The notes under the pieces were generated by a model. The model saw nothing but the letters and a program-made list of their open reading frames with translations, did no database searches and was not told the DNA's origin. A stretch of 64,000 bases of DNA from Tunturibacter psychrotolerans (lineage in GTDB: Bacteria > Acidobacteriota > Terriglobia > Terriglobales > Acidobacteriaceae). Both the position numbers and the translations under genes were made by a program. Of the stretch, positions 9,293-18,959 are shown one piece after another (position 1 is the stretch's first letter; each line of letters opens with the position of its first letter). The stretch covers positions 3,968,001 through 4,032,000 of the forward strand of contig NZ_CP132942.1 of assembly GCF_040359615.1 (NCBI RefSeq), written 5' to 3'.

Positions 9293-10972
9293 TTACACCT
9301 GAACTTTGACCGCAATGGGAAATCGCCGTCCCATTCCGAACGACTTTCTCGTAACTTTCAACACCGGAGCCGCCTGCTGCCGCTTATATTCGCTCTTCTC
9401 CACCAGCTGCAGAACCGATCTCACCAGCGCCACATCCACGCCCTGCTCCTCGGCAATCTGCTCCGCCGAACAGTACCGCTCCACATACGCCTCGAGTATC
9501 GGATCGAGCACGTCATATGGCGGCAACGAGTCCGTATCCTGCTGCCCCGGTCGCAACTCCGCCGACGGAGGCTTCGAGATCGTCGCCCGAGGTATAACCT
9601 CTCCCGCACGGTTCGCATACCGGCTCAGCGCATACACCCGCGTCTTCATGACGTCGCCAATTACCGCCAGAGCACCCACCATGTCGCCGTACAACGTGCA
9701 GTACCCGGTTGACATCTCGCTCTTATTCCCGGTCGTCAGCACCAGCGCGCCGAACTTATTCGACAACGCCATCAGCAGCGTCCCGCGGATCCGAGGCTGC
9801 AGATTCTCTTCCGCCAGTCCAAACGGTGTCCCCTTGAATAGCGGCTGCAACAAAAACTGAAACTGCGCGAACACGTCATGAACCGGCAGCAACTCAAATC
9901 TCACGCCAAGATTCTTCGCCAGTTTTTTCGCATCCTCAATCGAGCCCAGCGACGAGTACTCCGTGGGCATCCCGACACCGATCACGTTCTCCTTGCCCAG
10001 TGCCTCCACCGCAATCGCCGCCACCAGCGCCGAATCAATCCCCCCGCTCAGCCCCACCAGCACCTTGCTGAATCCACACTTCCTCACATAGTCCCGCGTC
10101 CCAAGCACCAGCGCATCCCACATCGCAGCAACTTCATCCACCGGCTTCTCGGCTGCAACAGCCGCTCCATCCTCGGTATCGAAGACAATCAGGTCCTCGA
10201 CAAACGAAGCAGCCTGCACCACCACCTCGCCATCCGGTCGAATCACCAGAGATGAGCCGTCAAACACTAGGCTGTCATTGCCGCCCACCTGATTAGCCAT
10301 CGCCACAAACGCACCATGTCGCTGAGCCAGGGCAGCTAGCATGCTCTGGCGCACCTGCGGCTTTCCCTGCCAATATGGCGAAGCTGAGATATTCAAAATA
10401 ACCCGCTGCCGGCCCACCAGATCCTTCGACTGCGCCTCCCACTTCCCCATCAGCTTCTCAACCGGATCCACCGTATACATCTGCCGCGGCCAGAAACTCT
10501 TGTCGTTCCACGCGTCCTCACAGATGGTGATGGCCAGCGGCTCACCGCGTACACAGACCAGCGTCTGTTCCACTGCTGGCTCAAAGTATCTCTGCTCATC
10601 GAAAACGTCATAAAACGGCAGCAGCATCTTCTGCTGCACGAAGCTCAACTTGCCCCCGTCGAGCAGCGCCGCGACATTCCTCACCTGCTTGCCCACACTC
10701 GCTTTGGTGGCCATCACCGTTCCGCACAGAATCGCTGGTCGCCCCACACCCGCGGTCCACTCTGCAAGCTCAGCCGCCACCTCTTCGGCCCGCGCGACAA
10801 ACGACGCCTTTTCCAGAAGATCCGCTGGCGGATAGCCGCACACGGCCAGTTCAGGAAAGACCACAAGACCCACGCTTAGAGCTTCGGCACGAGCCGCATA
10901 TTCAAGAATCTTCTTCGTATTCCCGGCGAAGTCCCCCACCGTCGGGTTGATCTGGGCAAGCGCTATCTTCAC
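9293..10972 (-). CDS. nadE: Glutamine-dependent NAD+ synthetase
   Basis: Makes NAD+ from deamido-NAD+, ATP and glutamine. The 559 residues hold an N-terminal nitrilase-type glutaminase domain (about 1-270) with its triad: Glu41 in FPELAVCGYPP, Lys in KMLLPFYDVF, and Cys in ITICEDAWND. The C-terminal synthetase domain has the ATP-pyrophosphatase loop SGGIDSALV, plus the TEYSSLGS and TTGNKSEMSTGYCTLYGD segments. It begins at a GTG and runs to a QLVEKSEYKRQQAAP tail typical of the long two-domain form. It is the first gene of a two-gene unit with the DsbA-like gene. Confidence 0.96.
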   Translation of the reverse strand: MKIALAQINPTVGDFAGNTKKILEYAARAEALSVGLVVFPELAVCGYPPADLLEKASFVARAEEVAAELAEWTAGVGRPAILCGTVMATKASVGKQVRNVAALLDGGKLSFVQQKMLLPFYDVFDEQRYFEPAVEQTLVCVRGEPLAITICEDAWNDKSFWPRQMYTVDPVEKLMGKWEAQSKDLVGRQRVILNISASPYWQGKPQVRQSMLAALAQRHGAFVAMANQVGGNDSLVFDGSSLVIRPDGEVVVQAASFVEDLIVFDTEDGAAVAAEKPVDEVAAMWDALVLGTRDYVRKCGFSKVLVGLSGGIDSALVAAIAVEALGKENVIGVGMPTEYSSLGSIEDAKKLAKNLGVRFELLPVHDVFAQFQFLLQPLFKGTPFGLAEENLQPRIRGTLLMALSNKFGALVLTTGNKSEMSTGYCTLYGDMVGALAVIGDVMKTRVYALSRYANRAGEVIPRATISKPPSAELRPGQQDTDSLPPYDVLDPILEAYVERYCSAEQIAEEQGVDVALVRSVLQLVEKSEYKRQQAAPVLKVTRKSFGMGRRFPIAVKVQV

Positions 10973-11086
10973 TCTTCAAGTCTACCGCTTAGATTATGTT
11001 TTCGTTTTGGCGTACATCGAAGCCGCGGCTCACAATACCGTCTTCCCATGAAAAAGCGGTATCTACAAATCTCGCAAAAAAACGAT

Positions 11087-12598
11087 TTAGGAGCCCGTCC
11101 CGCTTAACACCACACCCACCGTACGTGCCAGAATCCGAAGATCCATCATCAAGTTCCAGTTCTCCACATAAGCCGTATCGAGCGAAATGTAACTATCGAA
11201 CGAGGGGTCCTGCCGCGCCTCCACCTGCCATAATCCGGTAATTCCCGGCAGCACATCCAACCGCCGCAGGTGCGAAAGGTCGTACTGTTCCACCTCAGCC
11301 GCCATGGGGGGCCTCGGTCCGACCAGGCTCATATCGCCCTTCAGCACGTTATAAAACTGTGGCAATTCGTCCAGCGAATACTTCCGCAACACTTTACCGA
11401 CCCGAGTGATCCGAGGATCTTTCTTGATCTTGAACAGCACACTGTCGCGCTCGTTCATATGTTCCAGATCTGCCTTCAGCTTGTCCGCGTTCTGCACCAT
11501 CGTCCGGAACTTGTAACAGGAGAAGGTGCGCCCTTTTCGGCCAATCCTCTGCGCTTTGTAAAAAATCGGTCCGGGGCCGTCCAACCGAATCGCGAGAGCG
11601 ATCGCCAACATAATCGGCGAAGTCACCAACAGACCAACCACCGATACCGTAGTGTCGAGCACCCGCTTCAACAAGAATCCGCCCATTGGAAAATGCCTGC
11701 GATGCAATGGAATCGTCGGAAACTGGCCGACATACTCCACCCTTGCATTCCACGCCAGGCCGTCATACATATCCGGAACCACACGGACATCGATACCCGC
11801 AATCCGAGCCTCCTCCACCATGCTGATGACCATCTTCTCTTCAGCCGGCACAGAAAAAAAGATCTCATCTACAAACAGCGACCGCGCCAGCGACAGGCAG
11901 TTCCTCACATCACCCACCATGTCCGCATTGCCGGACTCCGCCTCGCGCTCGGTCAAGGCAACAAAGCCTTTGAAACGAAAGCCCAGGTGCTGCAGTGTGT
12001 CGATATGGTTCCTCAGTGCATGCCCCACACGCCCTGCTCCCACGATCAAAACATTTCGCGTCTCGATCCCCGCACGGAATCGCCGGTAGACCATTTTCCG
12101 CCACAACGCGCGCCGCAAGCACAGCAGCACCGTCGTAAACAACACCATCAACGCAACCACGATCCGCGAGATCGCCTCGCCACTCGACAGGTAAAGCGTC
12201 CCACACAAGAGCAGCCCCGAGGTCAACGAGGCTTGGATCGTCATCCTTTGTTCATGTAACGCGCTGTGGTGCTGAATCGTTCCATACAGGTTGTATGACC
12301 GCGTAAAGAAGATCAGACAGACCCCATACCAACCGATGTAGAAGGGCAGCAGATTTGGAGAAGATTTGATGAGGTGCGGTAACACACGCAGAGTAGAAAC
12401 ATCGGCAGGCGGCTGCACACGAAATCGTAACGCCACCAGCGCCGCAATCACCACCGTCACGAGGTCAAGAGACGCCCAGACCGTACTAGTGATCGACGGC
12501 CTGCGGAATACGCCGCCAGCTCTCGACGCGCGCCTTCCATTGCCTGCGTATTTTCTCTCTGAGACAATGACCTGCTGCAGATAATCCGGTGTCGCCAT
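11087..12598 (-). CDS. Polyprenyl-phosphate sugar phosphotransferase (exopolysaccharide initiation)
   Basis: A 503-residue protein starting MATPDYLQQVIV, with AAAGG 8 bases upstream. Four to five N-terminal membrane helices (about 35-170) are followed by a Rossmann-like CoA-binding domain (NVLIVGAGRVGHALRNHI) and a C-terminal bacterial sugar transferase domain. That last domain begins KRVLDTTVSVVGLL and carries GPGPIFYKAQRIGRKGR, the catalytic-loop KFRTM, the LDELPQFYNVLKGDMSLVGPRPP signature and GITGLWQV. It transfers a sugar 1-phosphate to undecaprenyl phosphate to start polysaccharide synthesis. No glycosyltransferase or export genes are adjacent, so it is an orphan initiator here. The sugar cannot be told from sequence. 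Confidence 0.92.
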   Translation of the reverse strand: MATPDYLQQVIVSERKYAGNGRRASRAGGVFRRPSITSTVWASLDLVTVVIAALVALRFRVQPPADVSTLRVLPHLIKSSPNLLPFYIGWYGVCLIFFTRSYNLYGTIQHHSALHEQRMTIQASLTSGLLLCGTLYLSSGEAISRIVVALMVLFTTVLLCLRRALWRKMVYRRFRAGIETRNVLIVGAGRVGHALRNHIDTLQHLGFRFKGFVALTEREAESGNADMVGDVRNCLSLARSLFVDEIFFSVPAEEKMVISMVEEARIAGIDVRVVPDMYDGLAWNARVEYVGQFPTIPLHRRHFPMGGFLLKRVLDTTVSVVGLLVTSPIMLAIALAIRLDGPGPIFYKAQRIGRKGRTFSCYKFRTMVQNADKLKADLEHMNERDSVLFKIKKDPRITRVGKVLRKYSLDELPQFYNVLKGDMSLVGPRPPMAAEVEQYDLSHLRRLDVLPGITGLWQVEARQDPSFDSYISLDTAYVENWNLMMDLRILARTVGVVLSGTGS

Positions 12599-12848
12599 AG
12601 CGAACGCCTTTCAACTTATAATCCTGGGCCTTAAGTCGTTAGGATGCCTGAATCGGAGCTCAGGAATACCGTCGATTAAAAAAAGCAAATCGCTACAGTT
12701 TGTGCGGGTCACTTGAATTACTGGTGTTACTTCGAGCATACGTCTCAGACAGGAGCTTGGCAACAGTTACCGCAATACTTTGCACCATCGGTATAAGCAC
12801 TCACTGAAGTCGATTTAGCCAGAAAAGTAGCCTCTCGCTTCACAATTC

Positions 12849-13769
12849 CTAGACTGGGGTAACCAACTCGTCAAGCGCCAGAAACTCCTGAAGGATAGGG
12901 TCCTGACTTCGCTCCATTTCTTCCATGGTTCCAAAGAAAATCGCCTTCCCTGCACTCAAAAACACAACTCGATCTGCCAACTTCTTCGCCAGTCGCATGT
13001 CGTGCGTCACAACGATACTGGTCAGGTGCAGTTGCTGTTTTAACCGCTCGATTAAATCTCCAAGAAGATGTGCCATTAGAGGGTCCACCATAGTTGTAGG
13101 CTCGTCGTACAACACCGCCTCGGGTTGTGATGCCAACGCCCGCGCAATCGCCACCGACCTTTTCATCCCGGTCGACAAGTCGGACGGCAGCAGGCCCTCC
13201 ATCCCCGCCACGCCCACCATCTCCAGCAGTCCCTTCACTACCTGCAGAATCTGGTCTTCCGCCATCTCTCCGCGCTCGCGCATCGGAAAAGCGACGTTCT
13301 CCCCCACCGTAATCGAGTCGAACAACGCTCCATTCTGAAAGACCATCGTCACCTTCCGACGAATCTCTTGTAACTCTTTCTCCTGGAAGCCACAGATATT
13401 CTCACCCGCGACCTTGATCATTCCTTTATCCGGCTTCAAAAAACCCAGCAGCATCTGAAGCGAAACCGACTTGCCCACGCCGCTTCGGCCAAGAATGCAC
13501 AGCGTCTCCCCCGGGTAGACGTAGAAGCTCACATCCTCCAACACCACAAACTCACCGAACGACTTATACACATGCTCGAACGAGATATACGGCCCAGGCT
13601 TATTCTTCACATCCGGCAAAGCGTCCGCAGCCGCCTCATTCTGCTGAGCTGCCTGCTGAATAAAGTCACCGACCTCTGCTGACACATCCTCCGACACGCT
13701 TTCAATAAGCGGCGTATCCGCGGTGACCTCGACCTGTTCTCCCTCTAACTTCTTATCCGGCTCAGCCAT
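12849..13769 (-). CDS. ABC transporter ATP-binding protein, MlaF-like
   Basis: A 306-residue ATPase of the MlaF/Ttg2A type that energises phospholipid transport between membranes. An acidic N-terminal extension of about 60 residues precedes the domain. Walker A is GRSGVGKS, the Q-loop is MVFQNGALFDS (the GALFDS form is typical of MlaF), Walker B is AVLYDEPT, and the switch His is in VVTHDM. The signature is LSTGMKRS instead of LSGGM, and the D-loop reads TTMVDP instead of TTGLDP. The frame can start at a GTG at 13796, but ATG 13769 has GGGAG at 9 bases. The mlaE, mlaD and mlaC partners are not adjacent; mobA lies 58 bp upstream. Confidence 0.85.
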   Translation of the reverse strand: MAEPDKKLEGEQVEVTADTPLIESVSEDVSAEVGDFIQQAAQQNEAAADALPDVKNKPGPYISFEHVYKSFGEFVVLEDVSFYVYPGETLCILGRSGVGKSVSLQMLLGFLKPDKGMIKVAGENICGFQEKELQEIRRKVTMVFQNGALFDSITVGENVAFPMRERGEMAEDQILQVVKGLLEMVGVAGMEGLLPSDLSTGMKRSVAIARALASQPEAVLYDEPTTMVDPLMAHLLGDLIERLKQQLHLTSIVVTHDMRLAKKLADRVVFLSAGKAIFFGTMEEMERSQDPILQEFLALDELVTPV

Positions 13770-13827
13770 AATCACCACTCCCACCAACCAAATCACGACG
13801 TAAATCTAGCCTAACGCATCGCCCCCG

Positions 13828-14544
13828 CTAAGTATCCAACGCATCGACATGCCGTTCCGCGTCTGCAAACTCCTGCGGAGTATTCAGGTTCGCAAACCAG
13901 CGAACCGAGTTCTTACACTGAGCTTCTGTCGGCGTTCGCCACGTCTCTCCGTCGCCCGTCACAGTCGGAGCAGATGGATCGTCCCACTGCATCTCCACAA
14001 AAACCCTTTCACTCTTCACATTCCGTTTGGCCGCAATCTCATCGCACGCCGACCGAAGCGCCGGAAGCAACTTAAACTCCCCGCGCTCCAAAAAAGCAGT
14101 CAGGTAGCTCGCGATCTCTCGATGAATGATCAGCAACGCAGGCTGCGGAGCACCGTCAACTGCAAGCATCGAAAGTCTGACCTCACCCGCAGAATTGTGC
14201 AATACCGACCACAACCAGTTATCCAGAAGAAAGGTAGGCAGAAACGGCACATCCACAGGCAGCACCAAGTTCCAGTCGCACTTCGAGCTCCGCAGCGCAG
14301 CCTCTATCCCCCCCAGCGGCCCACATCCAGGATGTAAATCCCGCACCAATGGCGCAAATCGCCCCAGTGCGGTATCACCGCCCAGAACATTCACCTCGGC
14401 GCAAACCCGTAGAAGCTTCGTCGTCGCATGCAGCACAAGCGGCTTCCCCGCCAGCTCAAGAAGCGCTTTATCGCTCCCCATCCGCGAGCTCTTGCCCCCG
14501 GCGAGCACAAACCCACCAACCGGAGGCAGGTCCTCCCGCATCAA
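13828..14544 (-). CDS. mobA: Molybdenum cofactor guanylyltransferase
   Basis: A 238-residue nucleotidyltransferase that adds GMP to molybdopterin to give the guanine dinucleotide cofactor. The GTP-binding loop is GGFVLAGGKSSRMGSDKALL, with LVRDLHPGCGPLGGIEAAL and VLPVDVPFLP next, all in the family order. The C-terminus has the FANLNTPQEFADAE ending seen in MobA. It overlaps the stop of the upstream peptidase gene by four bases, so the two are coupled. No molybdoenzyme or other moa/moe genes lie in the window. Confidence 0.93.
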   Translation of the reverse strand: MMREDLPPVGGFVLAGGKSSRMGSDKALLELAGKPLVLHATTKLLRVCAEVNVLGGDTALGRFAPLVRDLHPGCGPLGGIEAALRSSKCDWNLVLPVDVPFLPTFLLDNWLWSVLHNSAGEVRLSMLAVDGAPQPALLIIHREIASYLTAFLERGEFKLLPALRSACDEIAAKRNVKSERVFVEMQWDDPSAPTVTGDGETWRTPTEAQCKNSVRWFANLNTPQEFADAERHVDALDT

Positions 14545-15956
14545 GCCGCGACACCACTCAGAAACCGCACAATCGATTCGATCCCCCGATGAAAGTTCGC
14601 CAGATGAAACTTCTCATTCGGCGCGTGCAGGTTGTCATCCGGCAGCCCAAACCCCATCATCACGGTCGGAATCTTCAGTTCGCGCACAAAATCCCCCACA
14701 ATCGGGATCGATCCGCCGCCACGTACAAACACAGTCTCCTTCCCAAACACCTCACGCATCGCCTCCGTAGCAGCCTTCACGTAAGCGTTATCAGTACTCA
14801 CCACAATCGGATCTCCCGCATGAATCAATCGCACCTCGAGCTGCACTCCCTTCGGCGCAATCGATTCAACATAGGCCTTGTACTTCGCAAAGCTCTCCGC
14901 CGGCGTCATATCCGGCACCAGCCGCATGCTCACCTTCGCCACCGCCTTCGCGGGAATCACAGTCTTCGCCCCAACCCCAACAAATCCGCCCGGCATTCCA
15001 TGCACATCAAGCGTCGGCCTCGCCCACGTCCGCTCCTGCACACTCAACCCCGGCTCTCCCGTCAATACAGTCGACCCCACCTCCGTGTGGCGATAGTGTT
15101 CTTCATCAAACGGCAGCGCCTTCCACGCCTTCAGCTCATCCGCAGTAGGCTGCTGCACCTTGTCGTAAAACCCCGGAATCAAAATCTTTCCATTTTCATC
15201 CTTCAACTTCGCAATCACCTGCGCCAGAGCGACAAACGGATTCGGCGCCGCCCCGCCATACATCCCCGAGTGCAGATCCACCTTCGCCCCACGCGCTTCA
15301 ATCTCCGTATAGATCATCCCGCGAAGCCCCACACACAGCGTCGGCAACTCTGGTGCAAACATCTCCGTATCGCTCACCAGCGCGACATCAGCCTTCAGTT
15401 GATCCCCATGCTCGCGCACAAACGCAGCGATCCCCTCGCCGCCAACCTCTTCCTCGCCTTCGACAATCACACGCACATTCACGGGAAGCTTCCCCCCACC
15501 CGCCGACATCAGCGACTCAAGCGCCTTCACATGCATCCACATCTGCCCTTTATCATCCACCGCACCGCGAGCATAGATATTCCCATCGCGCTCCGTAGGC
15601 TCAAACGGCGGCGTCTTCCACTCATCCAGAGGCTCCGCCGGCTGCACATCGTAGTGCCCATAGCAAAGCACGGTAGGCTTCGCCTTCCCATCAGCTCCCG
15701 GCGCCGCATGCAGCCAGTCCGCATACACCATCGGATGCCCCTTCCGCCCCGCCGTCGTCGTCTCAATCAGACGAACGTTTTCCATCCCAATCCTCTTCAG
15801 CTCCGCGGCAACAAACTCCGCAGCTCGGCGCACATCCCCCACATGTTCAGGAGCCGTCGACACCGAAGGAATCCGCAACAGCGCCTTCAGCTCCTCCACA
15901 AAACGCCCTTTATTCTCCCGCGCAAACGCAACTGCCGCTGTCATCGTCGTAGTCAC
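14541..15956 (-). CDS. M20-family metallopeptidase (dipeptidase-like)
   Basis: A 471-residue di-zinc peptidase. Metal ligands are seen in VLCYGHYDVQP (His, Asp), GAVDDKGQM (bridging Asp), VEGEEEVGG (catalytic Glu and ligand Glu), VSDTEMF (Asp) and, near the end, GFGLPDDNLHAPNEK (His). The central dimerisation lid holds DLHSGMYGGAAPNP. No signal peptide, so it is cytosolic and resembles peptidases that process dipeptides. The frame opens at a TTG at 15971, but AGGAG lies 7 bases before a GTG at 15956, which I take as the start. It is first in a run with mobA and the MlaF-like gene. Confidence 0.9.
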   Translation of the reverse strand: MTTTMTAAVAFARENKGRFVEELKALLRIPSVSTAPEHVGDVRRAAEFVAAELKRIGMENVRLIETTTAGRKGHPMVYADWLHAAPGADGKAKPTVLCYGHYDVQPAEPLDEWKTPPFEPTERDGNIYARGAVDDKGQMWMHVKALESLMSAGGGKLPVNVRVIVEGEEEVGGEGIAAFVREHGDQLKADVALVSDTEMFAPELPTLCVGLRGMIYTEIEARGAKVDLHSGMYGGAAPNPFVALAQVIAKLKDENGKILIPGFYDKVQQPTADELKAWKALPFDEEHYRHTEVGSTVLTGEPGLSVQERTWARPTLDVHGMPGGFVGVGAKTVIPAKAVAKVSMRLVPDMTPAESFAKYKAYVESIAPKGVQLEVRLIHAGDPIVVSTDNAYVKAATEAMREVFGKETVFVRGGGSIPIVGDFVRELKIPTVMMGFGLPDDNLHAPNEKFHLANFHRGIESIVRFLSGVAA

Positions 15957-16137
15957 TGATCCACTCCTCAAAAACGTTCTTCCGCCGGCCGCAATCTGCT
16001 ACCGCAGCGAAACATAAGTATAGGCAACAACCGCCCACCCCGCCTCGCAACCGCTCTTTGCTCTCGTCCACGCTATCCACCATCGCATCTCTCCGGTGTG
16101 AGGAGTAAACTCTCAGCAAACAAAGGAGCGTCTGCCC

Positions 16138-16545
16138 ATGACAACCTCCCAGCAAGACGGCACCATGATCGACAAGATCGCGCAGTTCGACCTCGCCAGC
16201 GAGATTGCCGACGCCGAGCAAAAAAAGCCCTGGCCAGCCGGCCTCTACTCCAAGACCCTATTCAAGAAACACGACCTCAGAGTCGTCCTCATCTCTATGC
16301 AAAGCGACGCCCGCATGAAAGAACATCACGCCGACGGCACCCTCTCTCTCCACGTCCTTAAGGGTCAGATCCGCGTCTCAGTCAACGGCAAGCCGCACGA
16401 TCTCCCCACCGGAACCCTCTTCACCCTCGGCGCCTCTATCCGGCACGACGTAGAAGCCCGGAGCGACTCTGTCTTTCTCCTGACAATCTCCTGGCCCAGC
16501 AACGAGGAACTGGCCTCCATGAAGCACCGCGGCTACGGCTCCTGA
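16138..16545 (+). CDS. Cytosolic cupin-domain protein
   Basis: A 135-residue single-domain cupin. The first cupin motif is around MKEHHADGTLSLHVLKGQIRV, with the His pair and downstream His as possible metal ligands. The second is around GASIRHDVEARSDSVFLL. No signal peptide. The ATG at 16138 has AAAGGAG nine bases upstream. It lies 23 bp before a DUF488 gene and may be co-transcribed with it. The substrate is unknown; a small-molecule binding or dioxygenase role is possible but unproved. Confidence 0.75.
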   Translation: MTTSQQDGTMIDKIAQFDLASEIADAEQKKPWPAGLYSKTLFKKHDLRVVLISMQSDARMKEHHADGTLSLHVLKGQIRVSVNGKPHDLPTGTLFTLGASIRHDVEARSDSVFLLTISWPSNEELASMKHRGYGS

Positions 16546-16568
16546 TTTCACCGGCGGGAAAATCGACC

Positions 16569-16925
16569 TTGACCATCCGAATCAAACGAGTCTACGACGA
16601 ACCCTGCGAAGAAGACGGCACGCGCATTCTCGTCGACAGACTCTGGCCACGCGGCCTGACCAAAGAAAAGGCCGGCGTCGACCTATGGCTCAAAGAGATC
16701 GCACCCACCAACGATCTGCGAAAGTGGTTCGCTCACGACCCCGCAAAGTGGGCCGAATTCAAAACCCGCTACCAGGCAGAGCTGAAACATAACTCCGAGC
16801 AGGTGGCTCTGCTCCATCAAGCCATCGCCAAGGCACCTGCCACTCTCCTCTATAGCGCGAAGGACACCGACCACAACGAAGCCGTCGTCCTTCTCGAAGT
16901 ATTGAACCGCAAAAAATCTGGATAA
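16569..16925 (+). CDS. DUF488 protein (YeaO-like)
   Basis: A 118-residue protein starting at TTG. The family signature is clear: IRIKRVYDEPCEEDGTRILV then DRLWPRGLTKEKA, the LWLKEIAP segment, LRKWFAHDPAKWAEFKTRY, and a C-terminal TLLYSAKDTDHNEAVVL. YeaO-like DUF488 proteins are small soluble proteins of unknown biochemical role. It lies just downstream of the cupin gene on the same strand. Confidence 0.9.
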   Translation: MTIRIKRVYDEPCEEDGTRILVDRLWPRGLTKEKAGVDLWLKEIAPTNDLRKWFAHDPAKWAEFKTRYQAELKHNSEQVALLHQAIAKAPATLLYSAKDTDHNEAVVLLEVLNRKKSG

Positions 16926-17062
16926 GCCCGGTCTCCGAACCGCATCCATCCCCTGACAAAAAACCGTGATAATCGAAGACCAACCATCCAGCTCCGCTTA
17001 TCCGGCCGTCGTTAATTCTTATCTTCTTCATCGACGCCCTCTCTCTGTCGGACAATGACCCT

Positions 17063-17860
17063 ATGACGACTCCCGCCACCGGACAGACCTGGAACACCGA
17101 AGCCTACGCCGCCAACGGCCGCTTCGTCGCCACACTCGCCGGGGGCGTCGTCGCACTCCTCGCCCCACAAGCAGGCGAACACATTCTCGATCTCGGCTGT
17201 GGCGACGGTGCCCTCACCGAACAACTCGCCGCGACGGGCGCCATCGTTACCGGCGTCGACGCCTCACCCTCCATGCTCGCCGCCGCCCATGAACGCATCC
17301 TCCGCAGCCCCGCAAGCTTTTCTGTAGACCATCACGACGCCACCGCCCTCCCCTACAACCATCAGTTCGACGCCGTCTTCTCCAACGCCGCGCTCCACTG
17401 GATCACCGGCATCTCCGGCCACCAGGCAATGCTCTCAGGAGTCCATCGCGCACTCCGCAGCGAAAATCCACAGGCCCGATTCGTCGCCGAGATGGGCGGC
17501 CACGGCAACGTCGCAGCAATCCGCACAGCGCTCCAGGCCACGCTCACCCCCTTCCACATCGATGCCGAGGCCACCGCCGCGAGCTTCTTCCCCACACCCG
17601 CCCTCTATCGCCGACTACTCGAATCCGCCGGCTTCACGGTCCAATCGATCGAACTCATTCCTCGCCCCACGCCGCTACCCAACGGCATGGAGTCCTGGCT
17701 CAACACCTTCCGCAACGGCGTCCTCGACCGCCTCAATCCACACGATCGCGCCGTTGCCGTCACCAACACCATCGCCCTGCTAGAGCCCATCCTATGTGAC
17801 GCCAACGGCAATTGGACCGCAGACTACGTTCGTCTCCGCTTCCACGCGACCCTCCGTTAG
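17063..17860 (+). CDS. SAM-dependent methyltransferase, trans-aconitate type
   Basis: A 265-residue class I methyltransferase. The SAM-binding motif I is ILDLGCGDGALTEQL, motif II region is VTGVDASPSMLAAA, then HHDATALPY and FDAVFSNAALHWI. The tail TPLPNGMESWLNTFRN and the closing NWTADYVRLRFHATL resemble trans-aconitate methyltransferase-like proteins. No signal peptide. It is monocistronic between the DUF488 gene and a secreted unknown protein. The fold is certain; the substrate is a guess. Confidence 0.85.
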   Translation: MTTPATGQTWNTEAYAANGRFVATLAGGVVALLAPQAGEHILDLGCGDGALTEQLAATGAIVTGVDASPSMLAAAHERILRSPASFSVDHHDATALPYNHQFDAVFSNAALHWITGISGHQAMLSGVHRALRSENPQARFVAEMGGHGNVAAIRTALQATLTPFHIDAEATAASFFPTPALYRRLLESAGFTVQSIELIPRPTPLPNGMESWLNTFRNGVLDRLNPHDRAVAVTNTIALLEPILCDANGNWTADYVRLRFHATLR

Positions 17861-18029
17861 GCAGAGACAAACACAGATAAGCACAGATCACAGTGGGAAA
17901 ATCTGCGTCTACCTCGTGTCACACCGCTGGTTCGAGCGTGTGACAATCAAATGACGGCGGAATGAATCTTCTCAGTTAGCCAAAACATCCTAGATCCACG
18001 TCTAATTATCTAAGAACACGACCAGGCCT

Positions 18030-18869
18030 ATGAAAATAAAACTATCCCACGCAGTCTGCACCACCAATTTGTTCCTGTCACTGTATCTTTTCTGCGGAAA
18101 CGCACACGCACAGGACAGCATTACCTCCCTCTCGGATCAGCCAGTCACGCTCAAGACAGTAAGCATCGAAACATCCTCATCCTCACTCGGCAACGCCGAC
18201 TATCCCGACGCCCCCCAGGCCCAGGCTCAGCAGGCATCGCACGACTCAGCCGCCGAAGCCGCACAGGGCGAAGGCCAGCAGACCAAGCGCATCCTCGGCA
18301 TATTTCCCAACTTTCGTGCCGTCAGCGCAAACGTTCATCTCCCGCCGCAGACCGTAAAAGAGAAGTTCCTCACTGCCACGCACGACAACTTCGACTACTC
18401 CTCGATCTTCCTTCCAGGCATCGTCGCAGGCTACAACCAGGCCACCAACAACACACCGGAGTTTGGTCAGGGAGCGGCAGGCTACGGCCGTTATTACTGG
18501 CACGCCTTCGTCGATCAAGCCAACGAAAACTACTTCGTCGAGTTCATCGTGCCCGTCATCACACACGAAGACACCCGCTACTACACCCTGGGCACAGGAG
18601 GTTTCTGGAAACGCGCAGGATACTCTCTCAGCCGCGCCATCATCACACGCAACGACGCAGGTCACGACACCTTCAACATCAGTGAAGTCGTTGGTGCTGG
18701 TGCCGCAGCCGGCGTCTCAAACCTCTACTACCCATCGCGCGAGCGGACCTTCGGCAACACAGCAGACAGATGGGGCCAGAACATCGGCATCGATGCCGGC
18801 ACCTTCCTCTTCCATGAGTTCTGGCCCGACATCAATCACGCGCTCTTCCACAAAAAATCAACCGAATAG
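18030..18869 (+). CDS. Exported protein of unknown function
   Basis: A 279-residue protein with a signal peptide (MKIKLSHAVCTTNLFL... cleavage near GNAHAQ, residue 28). A Ser/Ala/Gln-rich low-complexity region runs to about 85, then a Tyr/Phe/Asn/Gly-rich body: FPNFRAVSA, TVKEKFLTATHDNFDYSS, GRYYWHAFVDQANENYFVEF, DTRYYTLGTGGFWKRAGYSL. Alternating aromatic residues and small amphipathic segments suggest a surface or outer-membrane protein, but I see no full barrel. I believe similar unnamed proteins are common in acidobacterial genomes (memory, unchecked). A hairpin terminator follows the stop. Confidence 0.7.
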   Translation: MKIKLSHAVCTTNLFLSLYLFCGNAHAQDSITSLSDQPVTLKTVSIETSSSSLGNADYPDAPQAQAQQASHDSAAEAAQGEGQQTKRILGIFPNFRAVSANVHLPPQTVKEKFLTATHDNFDYSSIFLPGIVAGYNQATNNTPEFGQGAAGYGRYYWHAFVDQANENYFVEFIVPVITHEDTRYYTLGTGGFWKRAGYSLSRAIITRNDAGHDTFNISEVVGAGAAAGVSNLYYPSRERTFGNTADRWGQNIGIDAGTFLFHEFWPDINHALFHKKSTE

Positions 18870-18875
18870 ACACAA

Positions 18876-18903
18876 GCCGGCATCTGCCCAACCTGATGCC
18901 GGC
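18876..18903 (+). terminator. Hairpin terminator
   Basis: Perfect 9-bp arms GCCGGCATC and GATGCCGGC with a 10-base loop, a few bases after the stop of the exported protein gene. The downstream T-tract is weak. Confidence 0.6.
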
Positions 18904-18959
18904 CGACTTCTTTCAAAACCCTCACCGCCGAATCCTAAGACCCATTAGAACCGTTCGAT

